Shown here one piece after another: positions 51,403-63,629 of a DNA stretch of 64,000 nt. Below the pieces are notes generated by a model. The model made no database searches. It had not been told where the DNA came from and worked only from the letters and a program-made list of their open reading frames with translations. Positions within the stretch are counted from its first letter, which is position 1. Every line of letters begins with the position of its first letter. Position numbers and translations under genes: made by a program. The stretch lies in the NCBI GenBank assembly GCA_948144175.1, contig CANXME010002181.1, positions 1,364,001 to 1,428,000 of the forward strand. The letters are read 5' to 3'. The stretch is from Closterium sp. NIES-65. Its lineage: Eukaryota > Streptophyta > Zygnematophyceae > Desmidiales > Closteriaceae.

Positions 51403-52492
51403 GCAGTAGGGGAAGGGTACGCAGTGACAGCAGTGCAGTACTCACCGGGCAGGGCAGGTCGGGCGGCTCGGGAGGAAGGTCGCCTGGTGACACGGCCGCT
51501 AGGCTGCTGGGCGGCTCGGCTCCCGGGCGGCTCGGCTGCTGCTGGGCGGCTCGGCTGCTGCTGGGCGGCTCGGCGGCTCCGGGCGGCTCGGCTGCTGCTG
51601 GGCGGCTCGGCGGCTCCGGGCGGCTCGGCTGCTGCTGGGCGGCTCGGCTGCTGCTGGGCGGCTCGGCGGCTCCTGGGCGGCTCGGCTGCTCCGGGCGGCT
51701 CGGCTGCTGCTGGGCGGCTCGGCTGCTGCTGGGCGGCTCGGTGGCTCCTGGGCGGCTCGGCTACTCTTGGGCGGCGCGGCGGCTCGGTTGCCGCTGGGCC
51801 GCGTAGGTAGGGCGGTCGGGCGGGCCGCAGGTAGGGCGGCGGGTAGGCCGCAGGTAGGGCGGCGGGACGGCCGCAGGTAGGGCGGCGGACGGCCGCAGGT
51901 AGGGCGGCGGGTAGGCCGCAGGTAGGGCGGCGGGACGGCCGCAGGTAGGGCGGCGGACGGCCGCAGGTAGGGCGGCGGGGAGGCCGCAGGTAGGGCGGCG
52001 GGACGGCCGCAGGTAGGGCGGCGGGTGGGCCGCGACAGAGTGGCGGGGCCGCTCGAAGGGGTGGCGGGGCCGCGACGAAGTGGCGGGGCCGCGCGAAGAG
52101 GTAGCGGGGCCGCGACTGGGTGGCGGGGCCGCGACTGAGTGGCGGGGCCGCTCGAAGGGGTGGCGGGGCCGCGACGGAGTGGCGGGGCCGCGACGGAGGG
52201 GCGGGGCCGCTCGAAGGGGTGGCGGGGCCGCGCGTAGGGGTAGCGGGGCCGCGACTGAGTGGCGGGGCCGCGACGGGACGGCGGGGCCGCTAGCAAGGGC
52301 GGCGGGTGGGCCGCTAAGGTAGGGCGGCGGCTGGGCCGCGAGTAGGGCGGCGGTCGGGCCGCGAAGTAGGGCGGCGGGGCCGCGAAGGAAAAGGGCGACT
52401 CGGAGGGTCGCTAAAAAAAAAGGCGCGCGCCTCGGGCGCGCTTCGGTGGGCCCTAAAGAACAGTCCCTAGGATGGGACCTGCTCTGATTCCA
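51403..52492 (-). repeat. GC-rich tandem-repeat leader of Copia-C
   Basis: Three blocks follow each other on the + strand: GGGCGGCTCGGCTGCTGCT units (about 51505-51765), GCCGCAGGTAGGGCGGCGGG units (about 51800-52030) and GTGGCGGGGCCGCGACG units (about 52030-52300). Near the PBS a hairpin GCGCGCC/GGGCGCGC and an imperfect GCGAC/GTCGC hairpin bracket a run of nine A (52411-52460 region). The plan is that of Copia-2, but the repeat units differ. Confidence 0.85.
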
Positions 52493-52624
52493 TGTGAAGA
52501 AAGGAACGTGAATGAAATGACTATGAATGATGTGAGTACAAATAGGAAACCCTAGTTGGGTTGTACCCCCTATGGGATACCCCACTATAGCCTACACAAA
52601 TAAGTAAGCTATAATATTCTGACA
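52493..52624 (-). repeat. 5' LTR of Copia-C (132 bp)
   Basis: It is the promoter-proximal LTR, adjoining the PBS (plus-strand 52481-52492, complement TGGAATCAGAGC). Target duplication CCCCC follows at 52625-52629. Confidence 0.95.
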
Positions 52625-52812
52625 CCCCCCACCCCCCATTTTCATCCCACCCATGCCATTTTATCCCACCCATGCCATTTCATCCCACCCATGCCATTTC
52701 ATGCCACCCATGACTTTCCGACCTACCCATGCCTTGTCATCCCATCCAGGCATTCTCATCCCACCCAGGCTTTCTTATCCCACAAATGCCCTTTCATCCC
52801 ACCCATGCCTGT
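52625..52812 (+). repeat. Short minisatellite, CATCCCACCCATGCCATTT units
   Basis: About nine imperfect 19-bp units, the same family as the array at 17160-17760. Copia-C sits at its left edge, in a C-run between this array and the CTCCTCTCATACCCC motif left of 45178. Confidence 0.85.
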
Positions 52813-53041
52813 GCCTTGCGTTGGCAGGCCCACTAATGTGCTGCTCGCTGTGCTGTGGCTTGGTTCAGGGAGAGGAAAGTGTGCAATGGCTGCAACATGC
52901 CTGTGCAAGCATTGGTCCCTGTGAAGTTGTCAAGTTGCAAGGTTTATTGTGCAATGTGCTACGGTATGCTATGCCTGATGGAAATTTGGGCCAAGTGTGT
53001 TTGGTGAAGTGGTTGTTTGGCACATGTCTTCGTCTGATCCC
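52813..53041 (+). other. Spacer between Copia-C and Copia-B, no gene called
   Basis: This is 229 bp with a continuous open frame (VQGEESVQWLQHAC and onward) that runs into Copia-B. It could be a broken exon, but I do not recognise it and the frame is too short to judge. Confidence 0.4.
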
Positions 53042-53476
53042 TGTTGGAAACAATAAGTCTTAGTGCGCTTCTGTCGTGTCAAAACCCAAGACACTAGCGA
53101 AGCAGTCCGAATCGAAGCATCGAGTCAAACCTCGGAGGTTAGGGTAACCGCCTGGAGGTTACGAGAAAGTCAAAGGTCAGCGACCTTTGACTCGACAATT
53201 ACAGCGCGACAGTTAAGGACACACAACTGACTCGTTGCAGAGCAGTTGCCCGAGTCGCACTGTATCGAATCGCAACAGCAATACAGTTGTCTATCTATTC
53301 GTATTCCCTGTACTCTTATATAAAACCTTGTATTTGCTTGTTTAATTTAATCTACTTTGCTCTCACACACTAGTGCAAGGTCGGTTCACAAGTTTCATTA
53401 AACGCTTCCGCTATTACAAGTTTCCTACCCAGAGTTATCCTCTGCAAAGATCCTTAAGGGCCTTCTCAGCCCAACA
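53042..53476 (+). repeat. 5' LTR of Copia-B (435 bp)
   Basis: TGTTGGAAAC...GCCCAACA. A TATA box candidate CTTATATAAAACC lies near 53317. Compared with the Copia-A LTR it carries an extra AACCTCGGAGG-type segment near 53130. Confidence 0.95.
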
Positions 53477-53525
53477 TGGTATGAGAGCTGACAGGGGAAA
53501 CTCTAAACTTTTTATATTACAAGAC

Positions 53526-56500
53526 ATGGCAACAAACAAGGAAAGGAGCTCCCCTAATGGCTCCTCGGGCACTACTCCTACTCCACCACCAGCCTCTGGC
53601 CTGCAGACAGAGGAAGGCACGGCAGCAAGACCAAGGGGAACGTCAACCGAGACCCCCACGAATCACCCTTCTGATTTCGACCAGAGCATGATGGAGAAAT
53701 TCTTCTCCTTCATGTCCTTCTACGAGCAACACCAGCAGTCGGGACCTGCACAGACACACAACAGCAACAACGGAGCGACACCCATGAGCCTTGATGGGTC
53801 GTCATATGCGCGAGGGAATCAACAGCAGCAACCCACCTTCGCCCCGTACGAGCGCGGGTCGATCAGCTTCCTGCCTCAACCTTCACCTGCGCAAGACAAA
53901 CCAATGGACGCGTTACAAGTTCAGTCGCAATTCGCGCATGTTTTGAAATTACAAACGTCAAGACCTTTCGACGGAAAGGACTTCTTCACCTGGTCCTTTG
54001 AATTCGAGCTGATGATGGAGGGCGCGCAGATACCCGGCTTCTTCGACGGATCCCTGCAGTATCCAGCAAACGGAACACAGTATGAGAAGCAGCAGTATAC
54101 GTATCAATCGATGATGGCGTATACTATTCTACTGAGAAACATCACACCAACCCAGCAGCAGAACATTCGCTCTTACCGGAACTTCGGCAACTCGGCGGAA
54201 CTTGCGTACGGTCATCTGAAGAACCTGTATCAGGCAACAGACAATGTAAACCAGAGCAGGTTAATGGCGCAATTGACAACAGTTGAAATGAAACCAGGAG
54301 AAAAGGGGTTGGCGTATATCAGCCGATGTCGCGAATTGTGCGACAAGCTTCTTCGATGCGGAGGATCAATCTCTGAAGACGCCTTCGTAACAGTCGTCAT
54401 CAGTGGCCTCGGTCCTCAGTGGCGCGCCACCAAAGCAATTCTTCGAGCACACGGGAGGATCTCCGAAGCGGCACTCTGCGCCGAAATCCACGCCGAGCAG
54501 CAGGATATGGACCTGCAAGAAGAAAGGCACAAGAAAAGGGCATTAGCACCGGAGTTCGCTTTCCATACTCAGCGACGACACAACAACTACAACAACCGAC
54601 AGCAGCAGCCGAAGTCAGTACCTCCGTTTTGTCACATCTGCAAAACATCAGGACACCCCCGCACGCATTGCCCGTCTCGTCAGACAACACCACAGCGACA
54701 ACTGCGGCCTTCAAGCTCACAAGTTGCTTCAACGCAAGCAAGTCCGACAACAACGATTCAAGCTTCAACGACTTCAACTGGACAACCTGCACAAGGAGCA
54801 AGAAACATAGTCAACTGCATGGTAAAGATAAACGACTCCTGCATAACAGAGTCACCACCCCATTACTCACCAGAAGAGGAGCTCGACAACAGGACGCCTC
54901 GCCGCGAATCACTCCACCCGAATCCGACTTACGCCGCCATCGCTCAAAGTGAACCGTCCGGCCAAGACACTTGGTTCTTGGATAGTTGCTGCGGGCAACA
55001 CATGTGCTCGTCCGGGCGCTTCGTACAACGCGAACATCGACTCCAACGAGAAGTGATCATCACGGTCGCCAACAATCAAAACCTGCGCACACGACGACAA
55101 GGAGTGGTACAGCTTCAGTCAAGAGAAACAAATGTCATACTGCACATGTCTAAGGTACTCATCGCTGAAGGACTCGGTTACAACTTACTGAGTGTTAGCC
55201 AGCTGATGGCGAAGGGAATTCACCTGGAAGCCGACAGCACCACCCAGGAGTTCAAGCTATACCACGGGAGAGGCGGTCTCTACATCGGGAAGGCAGTGCT
55301 GAAGAACAACGTCTTCGTCCTCAACTTCGTTCCTGACCTGGGCACTGCAGACAGCGACACCATCGTGAATTTTACTGACTGGACACACCCTCCTGATCTC
55401 GACCCCGACTTCAGCCCGGGAGGTTTCTGGTACTCCCACACTATCCCTGAAGCAGAACGAACAAGAGCGTTAGCGACGATTCAACAAACATCAGAAGCAG
55501 AGACAACATCGGCAGCAGCAACAACATCGGCAGCAGAAACAACATCAGCAGCAGCAGGAACAACGACACCGGTCACAGTCGACGAAGCACCACCAACACC
55601 CGCGCAACAGCTGAATCCGACTCAACGTGAAGTCCACCGAAGCGCCAACTCCGACGCATACCAACGTTCACCCGGACACCGCGCCTCTGAAGAGATCTGG
55701 CACGCACGCACAGGACATCCAAGCAACACGGTTTTAAATAACACGATAAGAGCAGGAGTTCTTGACAAAGACTCCCTACTTCTACCCGATGGCAGAGAAC
55801 TCCAGAAGGCACGAGGGACTTGCCTTATATGTCCCGAAGCTGACTTACCTCATCGACCGTTCGCTCCACATCACAACCCGAGCGCTCCAGCGTACGCACC
55901 ACTCGAAAAGGTCTACAGCGACATCCTCTACAATCGCGAACCAGGACAAGTTAACTACAACTACACCATCACCTTCATCGACGCCGCCATTCGATATGTC
56001 TGGCATCGTAACCTACCCAGCCGCGACATGGCACTCGCAGCATTCGCCGCCTGGCTACCGATAGCAGAGAGAGAGTCTGGAACGCAACTGAAAAGCTTCC
56101 AGTCAGACGGAGGTGGCGAGTACACCTCTCAGCGCTTCAAGCAGTTCCTGGCGGAAAGGGGGATCAAGCAACTCCTCTCCCTTCCCTACGCACATCAGCA
56201 GCAAGGTGTCGCAGAACGAATGAACAGGACTCTGCAGAACAGCATGTGCAAACTGTTACGTGGCATGCGGCTACCCAACCACCAGTGGCCAGCAGCAATA
56301 GACCATGCTGTCATGCTGCACAACTTGTTGTCGTCGTCGTCACTCCCGAACAACGCATCACCGCATCTGCTGTGGACAGGGAAGCAGGGCAGCACAAAAA
56401 TGTTACGAGTCTTCGGGTGCATGGTACAGTACAGACACCCAGAAGCACGAGCGGGAAGATTTTCGCAACGGGCACAGTGGGGACTACACCTCGGCATCGA

Positions 56501-58607
56501 GAAAAATTACAACGCGTGGAGAATCTTCGACGTCCACACAAAAGAAACAGTAGCAGCACGAGATGTGATCTTCTACAAACGCCTCACTCTTCAGACGTAC
56601 CTCTCCAACTTGCACGAGAATCAGGACCTCACCAGTGGTTTTCGTGGTGACCGAGCCTTCGCGTCAGCAGCGGATGAAGCAGACTGGGATGAGCAGAACG
56701 TCGACAACGCATCGGAGGAAGCCGGACCTCTTCCGTACTGCTCCGTCAACGTGCCCATGGATGAGGATAACCCTCGCGACAGTAACAACGCCGAAGTCTT
56801 CTACCATTTCGCCGATAATGGTTACGTAACACCTGCGACAGTCAACACCAACGAAGCAGAAAGGGTAGGGCCGAATTTCATACCCGACCCAGAAGCGGGA
56901 GACGAAGCAGCTTATCCCGAGGATCCAGAACTCCCTCGATACTCACAGACTGGGCTGCAAATCCTTGGTCTCGTCACCGCAGTCCATGGCGCCGCCATTC
57001 CTAAGGAGCCTGCGACGGTTCAATAGGCTCTGGGGGGGGAACACAGGGAGAAATGGCGTGAAGCCATGGACAAAGAACTGAAGGCACTGGAGGAGCGCAA
57101 CACCTGGAAAATCGTTCCCATCGGCGTAGCACAAAACAAGACTATCCTTACCGGAAAGTGGGTCTTCCGTGTGAAGACGAAAGCCGACGGCACCATCGAC
57201 AAATTCAAAGCTCGCTGGGTCGTACGCGGCTTTGACCAGGAGCACGGAAGAGATTACACCGAAACCTTCGCTCCGGTCAGCCGTCACACCTCACTCCGAA
57301 TCCTCATCGCCGTCGCCGCCATGAAGAAAAAGAAATTGCGACAAATCGACGTCGCAAACGCATTTCTCTACGCACCTGTAGATGCAGAAATCTTCGTCGA
57401 GCTCCCGCACGGCTCCCACGGCGAACCCAACCGAGTCTGTCAACTGCTTAAATCGCTCTACGGGATCAAGCAGGCACCGCGACTGTGGCAGCAGTACCTA
57501 CACGCCCGCCTCATCCGCATCGGTTTCAAACAACTCCCGCATGACCAGGGCATGTATCGCCTCACAAAGGGAAGCGACTACGTTCTCCTAATCGTCTATG
57601 TGGACGATCTCCTCTACATTGGGTCAACCGACGGCATCACCACGTGGTTCGAAGGGGAGCTTCAGAAAGACCTCACGCTCACGGTCTCTTCTACGGTTAC
57701 GCAGTACCTCGGGCTCAACATCCGCGAGGAAGAAAACGCAATCTATCTAAGCGCCGAGAAGTACGCCGACACCATCGCGAAACGCTTCGGCCTCACACCA
57801 AGCGCCATCTCCACGCCTTACCGCTACACGTCAGGAACCGAAAAGGGACGATCTACTCTACTCAAGCCCGCCGGCATACGCGACTATCAGAAGAAGCTCG
57901 GATGTCTTCTCTTCGCAGCAGTCACATGCCGTCCCGACTTATCCTACTCCGCGAGCCAGCTCGCCACCTATCTCAAGAAGCCTGAAGCAGAGCATCTGGC
58001 GGAACTCGATCGCGCTCTCCACTATTTCGTCAGCACCGCGACGATCGGATTAACTTATCACAAAAACGCAACTACACCGACCAAGCTAATCGGCTACGTC
58101 GACGCCGATCACGCCGGCGACACCGATAACAGGCGCTCACGCACCGGCTATGTCTACCGCCTCGAACCTATCGGTCCTATCTCCTGGCAGTCGAGTAAGC
58201 AGGAGTTAATCGCACTGTCTTCAGCTGAAGCGGAATATATTGCACTCTGCTCAGCCACCAAGGAGGGACTTTACCTTCGCGAACTGCTGGAAGAAGCGAA
58301 GCTAGCCGAGTTACCCAGCTTCACCGTGTTCTGCGACAACCAGTCAGCAATTCGCATCGCCAACAAGAACGGCTTCGCAAACAGGACGAAACACATCGCC
58401 CTGCGCTATTTCTTCGTGAAGGACGAGATCGAAAAGGGGAAACTCGATCTGTCATACTGTCCAACATCTGAGATGGCAGCCGATTACTTGACCAAGAAGC
58501 TCGGAAAGCAGAAGTTCGAATACTGCATGATGCTGACTGGACAAGGCCACGTCACCTGCGGCGACACTCCAGAAGCGAAGGGGAGTGTTGGAAACAATAA
58601 GTCTTAG
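53526..58607 (+). pseudogene. Copia-B Gag-Pol polyprotein with a premature TAG
   Basis: The frame runs from ATG 53526 (MATNKERSSP) to the stop at 58607. It is interrupted once at 57024-57026, where CAG (Gln) of Copia-A has become TAG (codon 1167). The break falls between integrase and reverse transcriptase. Before it are Gag, a zinc knuckle (CHICKTSGHPRTHC), the protease motif WFLDSCCGQHM, the pre-integrase HHCC and the DDE integrase (QSDGGGEY, GVAERMNR). After it, RT (VYVDDLLYIG) and RNase H continue in the same frame. The truncated product would keep protease and integrase but lack RT. The frame is open upstream to 53373 within the LTR, but without an ATG. Confidence 0.95.
57024..57026 (+). 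other. Nonsense codon TAG in Copia-B pol
   Basis: Copia-A reads GTTCAGCAGGCTCTGG at this point and Copia-B reads GTTCAATAGGCTCTGG. This is a C-to-T transition, alongside a silent G-to-A change in the preceding Gln codon. The frame is otherwise open to the normal stop. Confidence 0.93.
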
Positions 58608-59023
58608 TGCGCTTCCGTCGTGTCAAAACCCAAGACACTAGCGAAGCAGTCCGAATCGAAGCATCGAGTCAAACCTCGGAGGTTAGGGTAACCGCCTGGA
58701 GGTTACGAGAAAGTCAAAGGTCAGCGACCTTTGACTCGACAATTACAGCGCGACAGTTAAGGACACACAACTGACTCGTTGCAGAGCAGTTGCCCGAGTC
58801 GCACTGTATCGAATCGCAACAGCAATACAGTTATCTATCTATTCGTATTCCCTGTACTCTTATATAAAACCTTGTATTTGCTTGTTTAATTTAATCTACT
58901 TTGCTCTCACACACTAGTGCAAGGTCGGTTCACAAGTTTCATTAAACGCTTCCGCTATTACAAGTTTCCTCCTACCCAGAGTTATCCTCTGCAAAGATCC
59001 TTAAGGGCCTTCTCAGCCCAACA
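58586..59023 (+). repeat. 3' LTR of Copia-B (438 bp)
   Basis: It is nearly identical to the 5' LTR (TTCCGTCG for TTCTGTCG, AGTTATC for AGTTGTC, and an extra CCT near 58969). The last codons of the polyprotein overlap its start, as in Copia-A. Confidence 0.95.
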
Positions 59024-60689
59024 ATCCCCACCCCCCTCTCCCCCTCCCAACACATACAAAGTTGGCCCCTGCCATGCCAACCAGTCTGAAAAGGCTTGAT
59101 ATGATTCTCTTCGGCTGAGAACAGCTATGCAAGGTATTGAGTAGTGCAGTAGAGCTCGATTCACAGTTCATGAAGGCAGCAAACATAATCAGCGTACCAG
59201 TTTAAAGATACCATTGTACCTCAGCCACCAACAGTTGAGTTGAGAGGTCATGACTCATGTATGTATGTTTGTTTCTAAATTATATGGTGTTGTGCTGGTG
59301 GGATATGATAGGAGGGCCAAAGGTAGGTTCCTGGGACAGGATGTGCATGGGTGGGGCCACCTTGAAAAAAAAAAAAAACACAGCGGTTTTTCATAAACTT
59401 GCTCCTGCCAAAGGAAATATTTTTTTGTGTATCATGCCAAATGGTGACATGCTCCAGATATCAGTGGGTAAGAATGAGGTGAACATGCCGCCATTCTTGG
59501 GCAGCAGCAGGCTACTGTTGAACTGCACCCATGCGAGCTCGTATCGGCGTCTGCCAAGTGTCGAGATTTAGTCGAGTGACAGCAGCTCCTTGCTGTTGCG
59601 GAGGGTGAGGATGATGAATGGTGAGAAGAGGCAGAGATGGTACCTGGAGAAACCACGAAAGGGCCAGGAGGAAGATGGAAGGCAGGGTAGGGCAGGCAGA
59701 GAGTGCAGGAGAGCAAGAGGGAGACGGGTGATGAGAGTGGCTTTGCTCCTGCCGGTTCATGCCTGCAGACGGGAGGGAGGGGTGACGGCAGGCAAGGGTG
59801 GATGGACCCAGGTAAGGGTGGGCCCAAGCATGGCAGGAAGAATGAGCAAGGAAGGGCAGGGAACGCGAGGATGATGAGGGCTGAGAAGAGGCAATGCACT
59901 GTTGAACCCTTGCTTTGTGGAAGGCACAGACTGCATCCCCCACCTCTCCTCCCTTCCCACACACACACTGCCATATCGCTCAGGTACCTGCCTTACCTCC
60001 CACATGGGCCCGAGTGAGTCGAAACAGGTGGCAGCACCGTGGGAACCCAGGGGCCCGGGGAGTCGGTAGGGCGGGGAGGTCATTATCCTATAGCGCCCTG
60101 CCATGATGAGCTGAAAGAGCTGGGGGGTGGTGGGTGGGGTGGTGGCGGGGGGGATGACGGAGAAGGGAGGGATGAGATGAGGCGCACGCTGTAGTGCCGG
60201 GCTAGGGGGGAAGAGAGGGATAGAGGAGAGGGCTTGCCGGGAGAGGTTGGGGAGGGGTTCAAGGGTAGGTGCATTGGGAGAAGGAGGAGGGAGAAGCAAA
60301 GAGAGTGGGAACAATGAGGGTACGGCGTGATAATTGCACGCCGTAGCGTGCTGAAATGGTGCCCTGGAGGAGCTGGAGGTGTGGGCGGTGGGAGAGAAAT
60401 GGGGGATGCGGTGGATGAAAGACGAAGCAGCAAGCGAGGGCAAGCAAGGAAAGGAGAGCGGGGAGAGCTACACACTGCACCGTCTTGACCCAATGTGTTG
60501 GACGAGCTGGGGGTGAAAGTGGAAAGGAGATGTGGGGATGGGAAGATGGAGGGGAGGCGGGAGGAAGAAGCGACGGGTAGGGGCAAGCAAGGAAGGGCAG
60601 TGCACCGCACCCTGTAATGCCGGGCATGGTGTGGTGAAATGAAAGAGCGTGAGCTGGCAGAATACAAGGGAGGGGCAGGCAAGGAGCAT

Positions 60690-61000
60690 GTGTGCAGGAG
60701 GAGGTATGGGGAGAAGGTACGGCAGGAGGTATGGCAAGAGGTATGGCAGGAGGTAAGGAAAGAGGTATGGCAAGGAGGTATGGTAGGGGGTATGGCAGGA
60801 GGTATGGCGAGAAGGTATGGTAGGAGGTGTGGCGAGGAGGTGTGGTAGGAGGTATGGGGAAGAGGTACAGGGAGGAGGTATGGGGAGGAGGTATGGGGAG
60901 AAGGTATGGGGAGGAGGTATGGGAGGAGGTATGGGGAGGAGGTAAGGGGAGGAGGTATTGGAAGGAGGTATGACAGGAGGTATGGCAGGAGGTACGATGA
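60690..61000 (+). repeat. GGAGGTATGG tandem array
   Basis: About 300 bp of 10-15-bp units (GGAGGTATGGCA, GGAGGTATGGGGA and GAAGGTATGG variants) in tandem, all in one orientation. Confidence 0.9.
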
Positions 61001-62394
61001 GGCATGCCGTAGCACCCTGCCATGAGGGACTAATTAGCTGAGCGGAGGGTGGGTTGGGGGATTAAGGGGACGGGGGGAGAAGTGACGAGCACGGGCAAGC
61101 AAGCAAAGGAGAGCTGCATGCTGTAACTCAGCAAAGCTGAGGGGGTATGGGATGGATGGAGTGGAGCCACTGACCGGCATCAATAGCAGCAAGGCGAGAA
61201 CCAAGGGGACAGGCGAGTGGGAGAGGGAAGAAGGGTCGAGGAAAAAGCGGGAGAAGGAAAAAGCAGGGAAGAGAAAGCGGGGTAGAGGGAAAAATCAGGA
61301 GAGACACTCACTTCACTCACTCCCACAGCGGCCACGAGAATGAGGGACAAGGGAGGGGCGTGGCAGGGCGCGGTGGAGGTCGACAGCAGTGATGGTGGCC
61401 TTGGTGGCGAGGCATGCGAGGAGATGGTGAGACTGGTGGAGGCTACTGGCTGCACAATGCACAGCTGGGGAGGGGGGAGAGGGGAGGGGGAGGAGGGAAG
61501 GGATGGCAGCGGGGAACAGATGGACAAAAGGAGAGAGGAATGAGACTGGCGAGTGACGGAGGTCACTGGCAGCACCATACCAACCTGAGGAGGGGGGACG
61601 GATGGTGATGGGGGTGGGGATGGAGAAGGGGAAGGGGACGCTGAAGGTGAAGGGGATGTTGATTGGGAGCGGGAAGGCAGAAAAATGATACGGAGTAATA
61701 GTTGCTATGCACCTGGACGGTGGTAGTGGTAGTGACCCACGTCAGACGAAGAGTTTGGTGACATGGGCGAGCGAGTGATGGGGCGGGGGGTAGGAAGTTG
61801 TGGTGTGAAAGTAGATTTGTTTCGGAACGTGGTGAGTGATGTGGGGGAGGAGTTGCCAGTGGGAAATGCGAGTCATTGCGTGCTGCGCGCATTCTCTCAC
61901 CTTAATATACCTGCCGAGCTGCACACCTGGCTATATCAATGCAAGGACCGTCCAAGGTAGGTGTAAGAGAAATGGTTTAGTGATGGGAAGGAGGGGTGGT
62001 GGAAAGGGAAGGGGGGTGGGACAGAAAGTGGTGATGTATAAGTAGATTCCTTTTAAATCAAAGTGGGTGAGTGGGGGAGGGCGTGCCAGTGGGAGGGCAA
62101 GTGAGACAGAAAAGAGGGGTCAGAGGGAATTGCGAGTGAGGTTTGTGATAGGAAAGTTGTGGGTGATGGGAAAAGGAAAAGGGTGGTGGAGTTGCGGAGG
62201 GAGCAATGCTGTAGAGTGTCAGTCACTGTTAGTTCCGCGCATTGCTACGCTCAATAACATGGCAGGGCATTCGCAGGGCATGCACCACTCCACGCACAGA
62301 GTATTGGACACACGGCTGCGATGCATTCAGCTGGGCGGCATTCGGCCTCTCACCAATCAACCTTCAGCCTTTCACGACCAGAAACACAATTGAA

Positions 62395-62550
62395 TCACCT
62401 GAACATGACCTGAGAGTGACCTGAGAGTGACCTGAGTGTGACCTGAGTGTGACCTGGAAATTACAACAGTGACTTGCGAGTCACCTGGAAAATACCCGAG
62501 AGCGAATTGAGAGTGACCTGCTAGTGAACCATTGGTGACCCATAACTAGC
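62395..62550 (+). repeat. TGACCTGAGAG-type short tandem array
   Basis: Imperfect 11-bp units (GTGACCTGAGA, GTGACCTGAGT) are in tandem at 62405-62455, followed by decayed units to 62550, including GAGTCACCTGG and GTGACCTGCTA. Confidence 0.85.
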
Positions 62551-63165
62551 AGGTCACCTGGTGAAGGCCCATGTTCCTCGTACCACCCACGCACCTTCTG
62601 CACCTACCGAAGAGCAGCAACAAGTGAACCATCACAGCCCACTTGGTTCCTCTCCCCATGCACCTACTCCTTCCACTTCTCGTCCGTGGGGAACCACATC
62701 GCCACGGGGCAGCACCCCACCTCTCGGGCACCTCTCGGGCACGTCCGCCACGTCAACAGCTCGCAGGCTGCCCGTGAACAGTGGGCCCACGCCGGTGGGG
62801 CGAAAATCCATGGAGCGGCCGTTGGTCAATCCGTGGGGCGAGAGTTGGTGTAGGAGAGGAGAGGCAGGTGCGAAGCTGGAGGAGTGGGGAACGGGAGAGG
62901 GACGGGGGGACAAGAGAAAACAGCACAGCGGTTTGTGAGAGAGGGGCGGCGAGTCTGCGCAGTGGGGCAGAAGCTGGTGTGGGAGAAGCAGGTGCTGAGC
63001 AGGAAAGGAGGGGAAAGGGACAGTGCAATGCTTGTATCAGTTTTGAAAAATCTCAAGGGGCTGAGAGAAAGTGGCCGTACAAAAGGTGGGAAATTGTAAT
63101 ACACGCTGAGAGAAGCGGCGGGAATGAGTGCAGTGGGGCAGAATTCAGCTAGGAGTAACAGGTGC

Positions 63166-63542
63166 TGTTAGAATTATATATTGTAGCATGCTAAGCACAT
63201 GTGACTGTACACCAATTGTGGTGTACAGTTGGGTTGGGACTACACCCAACATTGGGTGTAGTCTTGCACTTGGGGTGCCAATCCACCCAATTGTGGTGGA
63301 GGCCCCAAATGCAACCCATTGGGCCATAGGTTACCCCACTTCCCAAAGTGAGGCCAACCCAACCCATTGGGCCATAGGTTGCCCCACTCCCCAAAGTGAG
63401 TCCAACCCAACCCTATGGGCCATAGGTTGGTTCACTCCCCCATTTCCACCTTCCTCCCTTTCCCTTCCACACCTCTCTTCCAAACTATGTATGCTAGGCT
63501 TCCTCTCTAATCTGATCATTGATTCAACTTCCAATCTTCACA
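63166..63542 (+). repeat. 5' LTR of Copia-D (377 bp)
   Basis: It begins TGTTAGAATTATATATTG and ends CCAATCTTCACA. It contains a hairpin TGTACACCA/TGGTGTACA (63206-63227), a perfect 12-bp-stem hairpin GACTACACCCAA/TTGGGTGTAGTC with a 2-nt loop (63238-63263), and three tandem units containing GGGCCATAGGTTGCCCCACT-like sequence (about 63315-63440). Confidence 0.82.
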
Positions 63543-63629
63543 TGGTATCAGAGCTAGTTCTTCCTAAGCCTAACTCTCCTTCCCTTAAAGTTTTTATTTT
63601 TCATGGGCCCACCCCTCAGCCACGATTCC

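Larger units (their letters stand above)
45179..52624 (-). mobile_element. Copia-C: complete, apparently intact Ty1/copia element
   Basis: This is a 7446-bp element on the minus strand. LTRs of 132 bp (45179-45310 and 52493-52624) differ at one position, and the target duplication is CCCCC (45174-45178 and 52625-52629). The PBS on the minus strand reads TGGAATCAGAGC, one base from the initiator-tRNA-Met complement. The polypurine tract reads ATGGGGGTG. It has one uninterrupted polyprotein and a 1.1-kb GC-rich repeat leader. It is the undamaged sister of Copia-1 and Copia-2. Confidence 0.96.
53042..59023 (+). mobile_element. Copia-B: complete Ty1/copia element with one nonsense codon
   Basis: This is a 5982-bp element, sister to Copia-A. 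LTRs are 53042-53476 (435 bp) and 58586-59023 (438 bp), with two substitutions and a 3-bp CCT indel that I can see. The target duplication is ATCCC (53037-53041 and 59024-59028). The PBS TGGTATGAGAGC follows the 5' LTR, and the polypurine tract GAAGGGGAG precedes the 3' LTR. The coding region is intact except for one TAG. Confidence 0.96.
59024..63165. other. Repeat-rich region, no gene seen
   Basis: This is 4.1 kb of purine-rich, low-complexity DNA. Sub-blocks include related segments with AAGCAAGGAAAGGAGAGC and GCCCTGCCATGA motifs recurring near 60090, 60440, 60590 and 61005-61120. Others are a GGAGGTATGG array, GGTGATGGG-rich stretches (61590-62060) and a TGACCTGAGAG array. Open frames on both strands are of biased composition (Pro/Ser/Leu or Gly/Arg), and none looks like a protein family. 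Confidence 0.7.
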
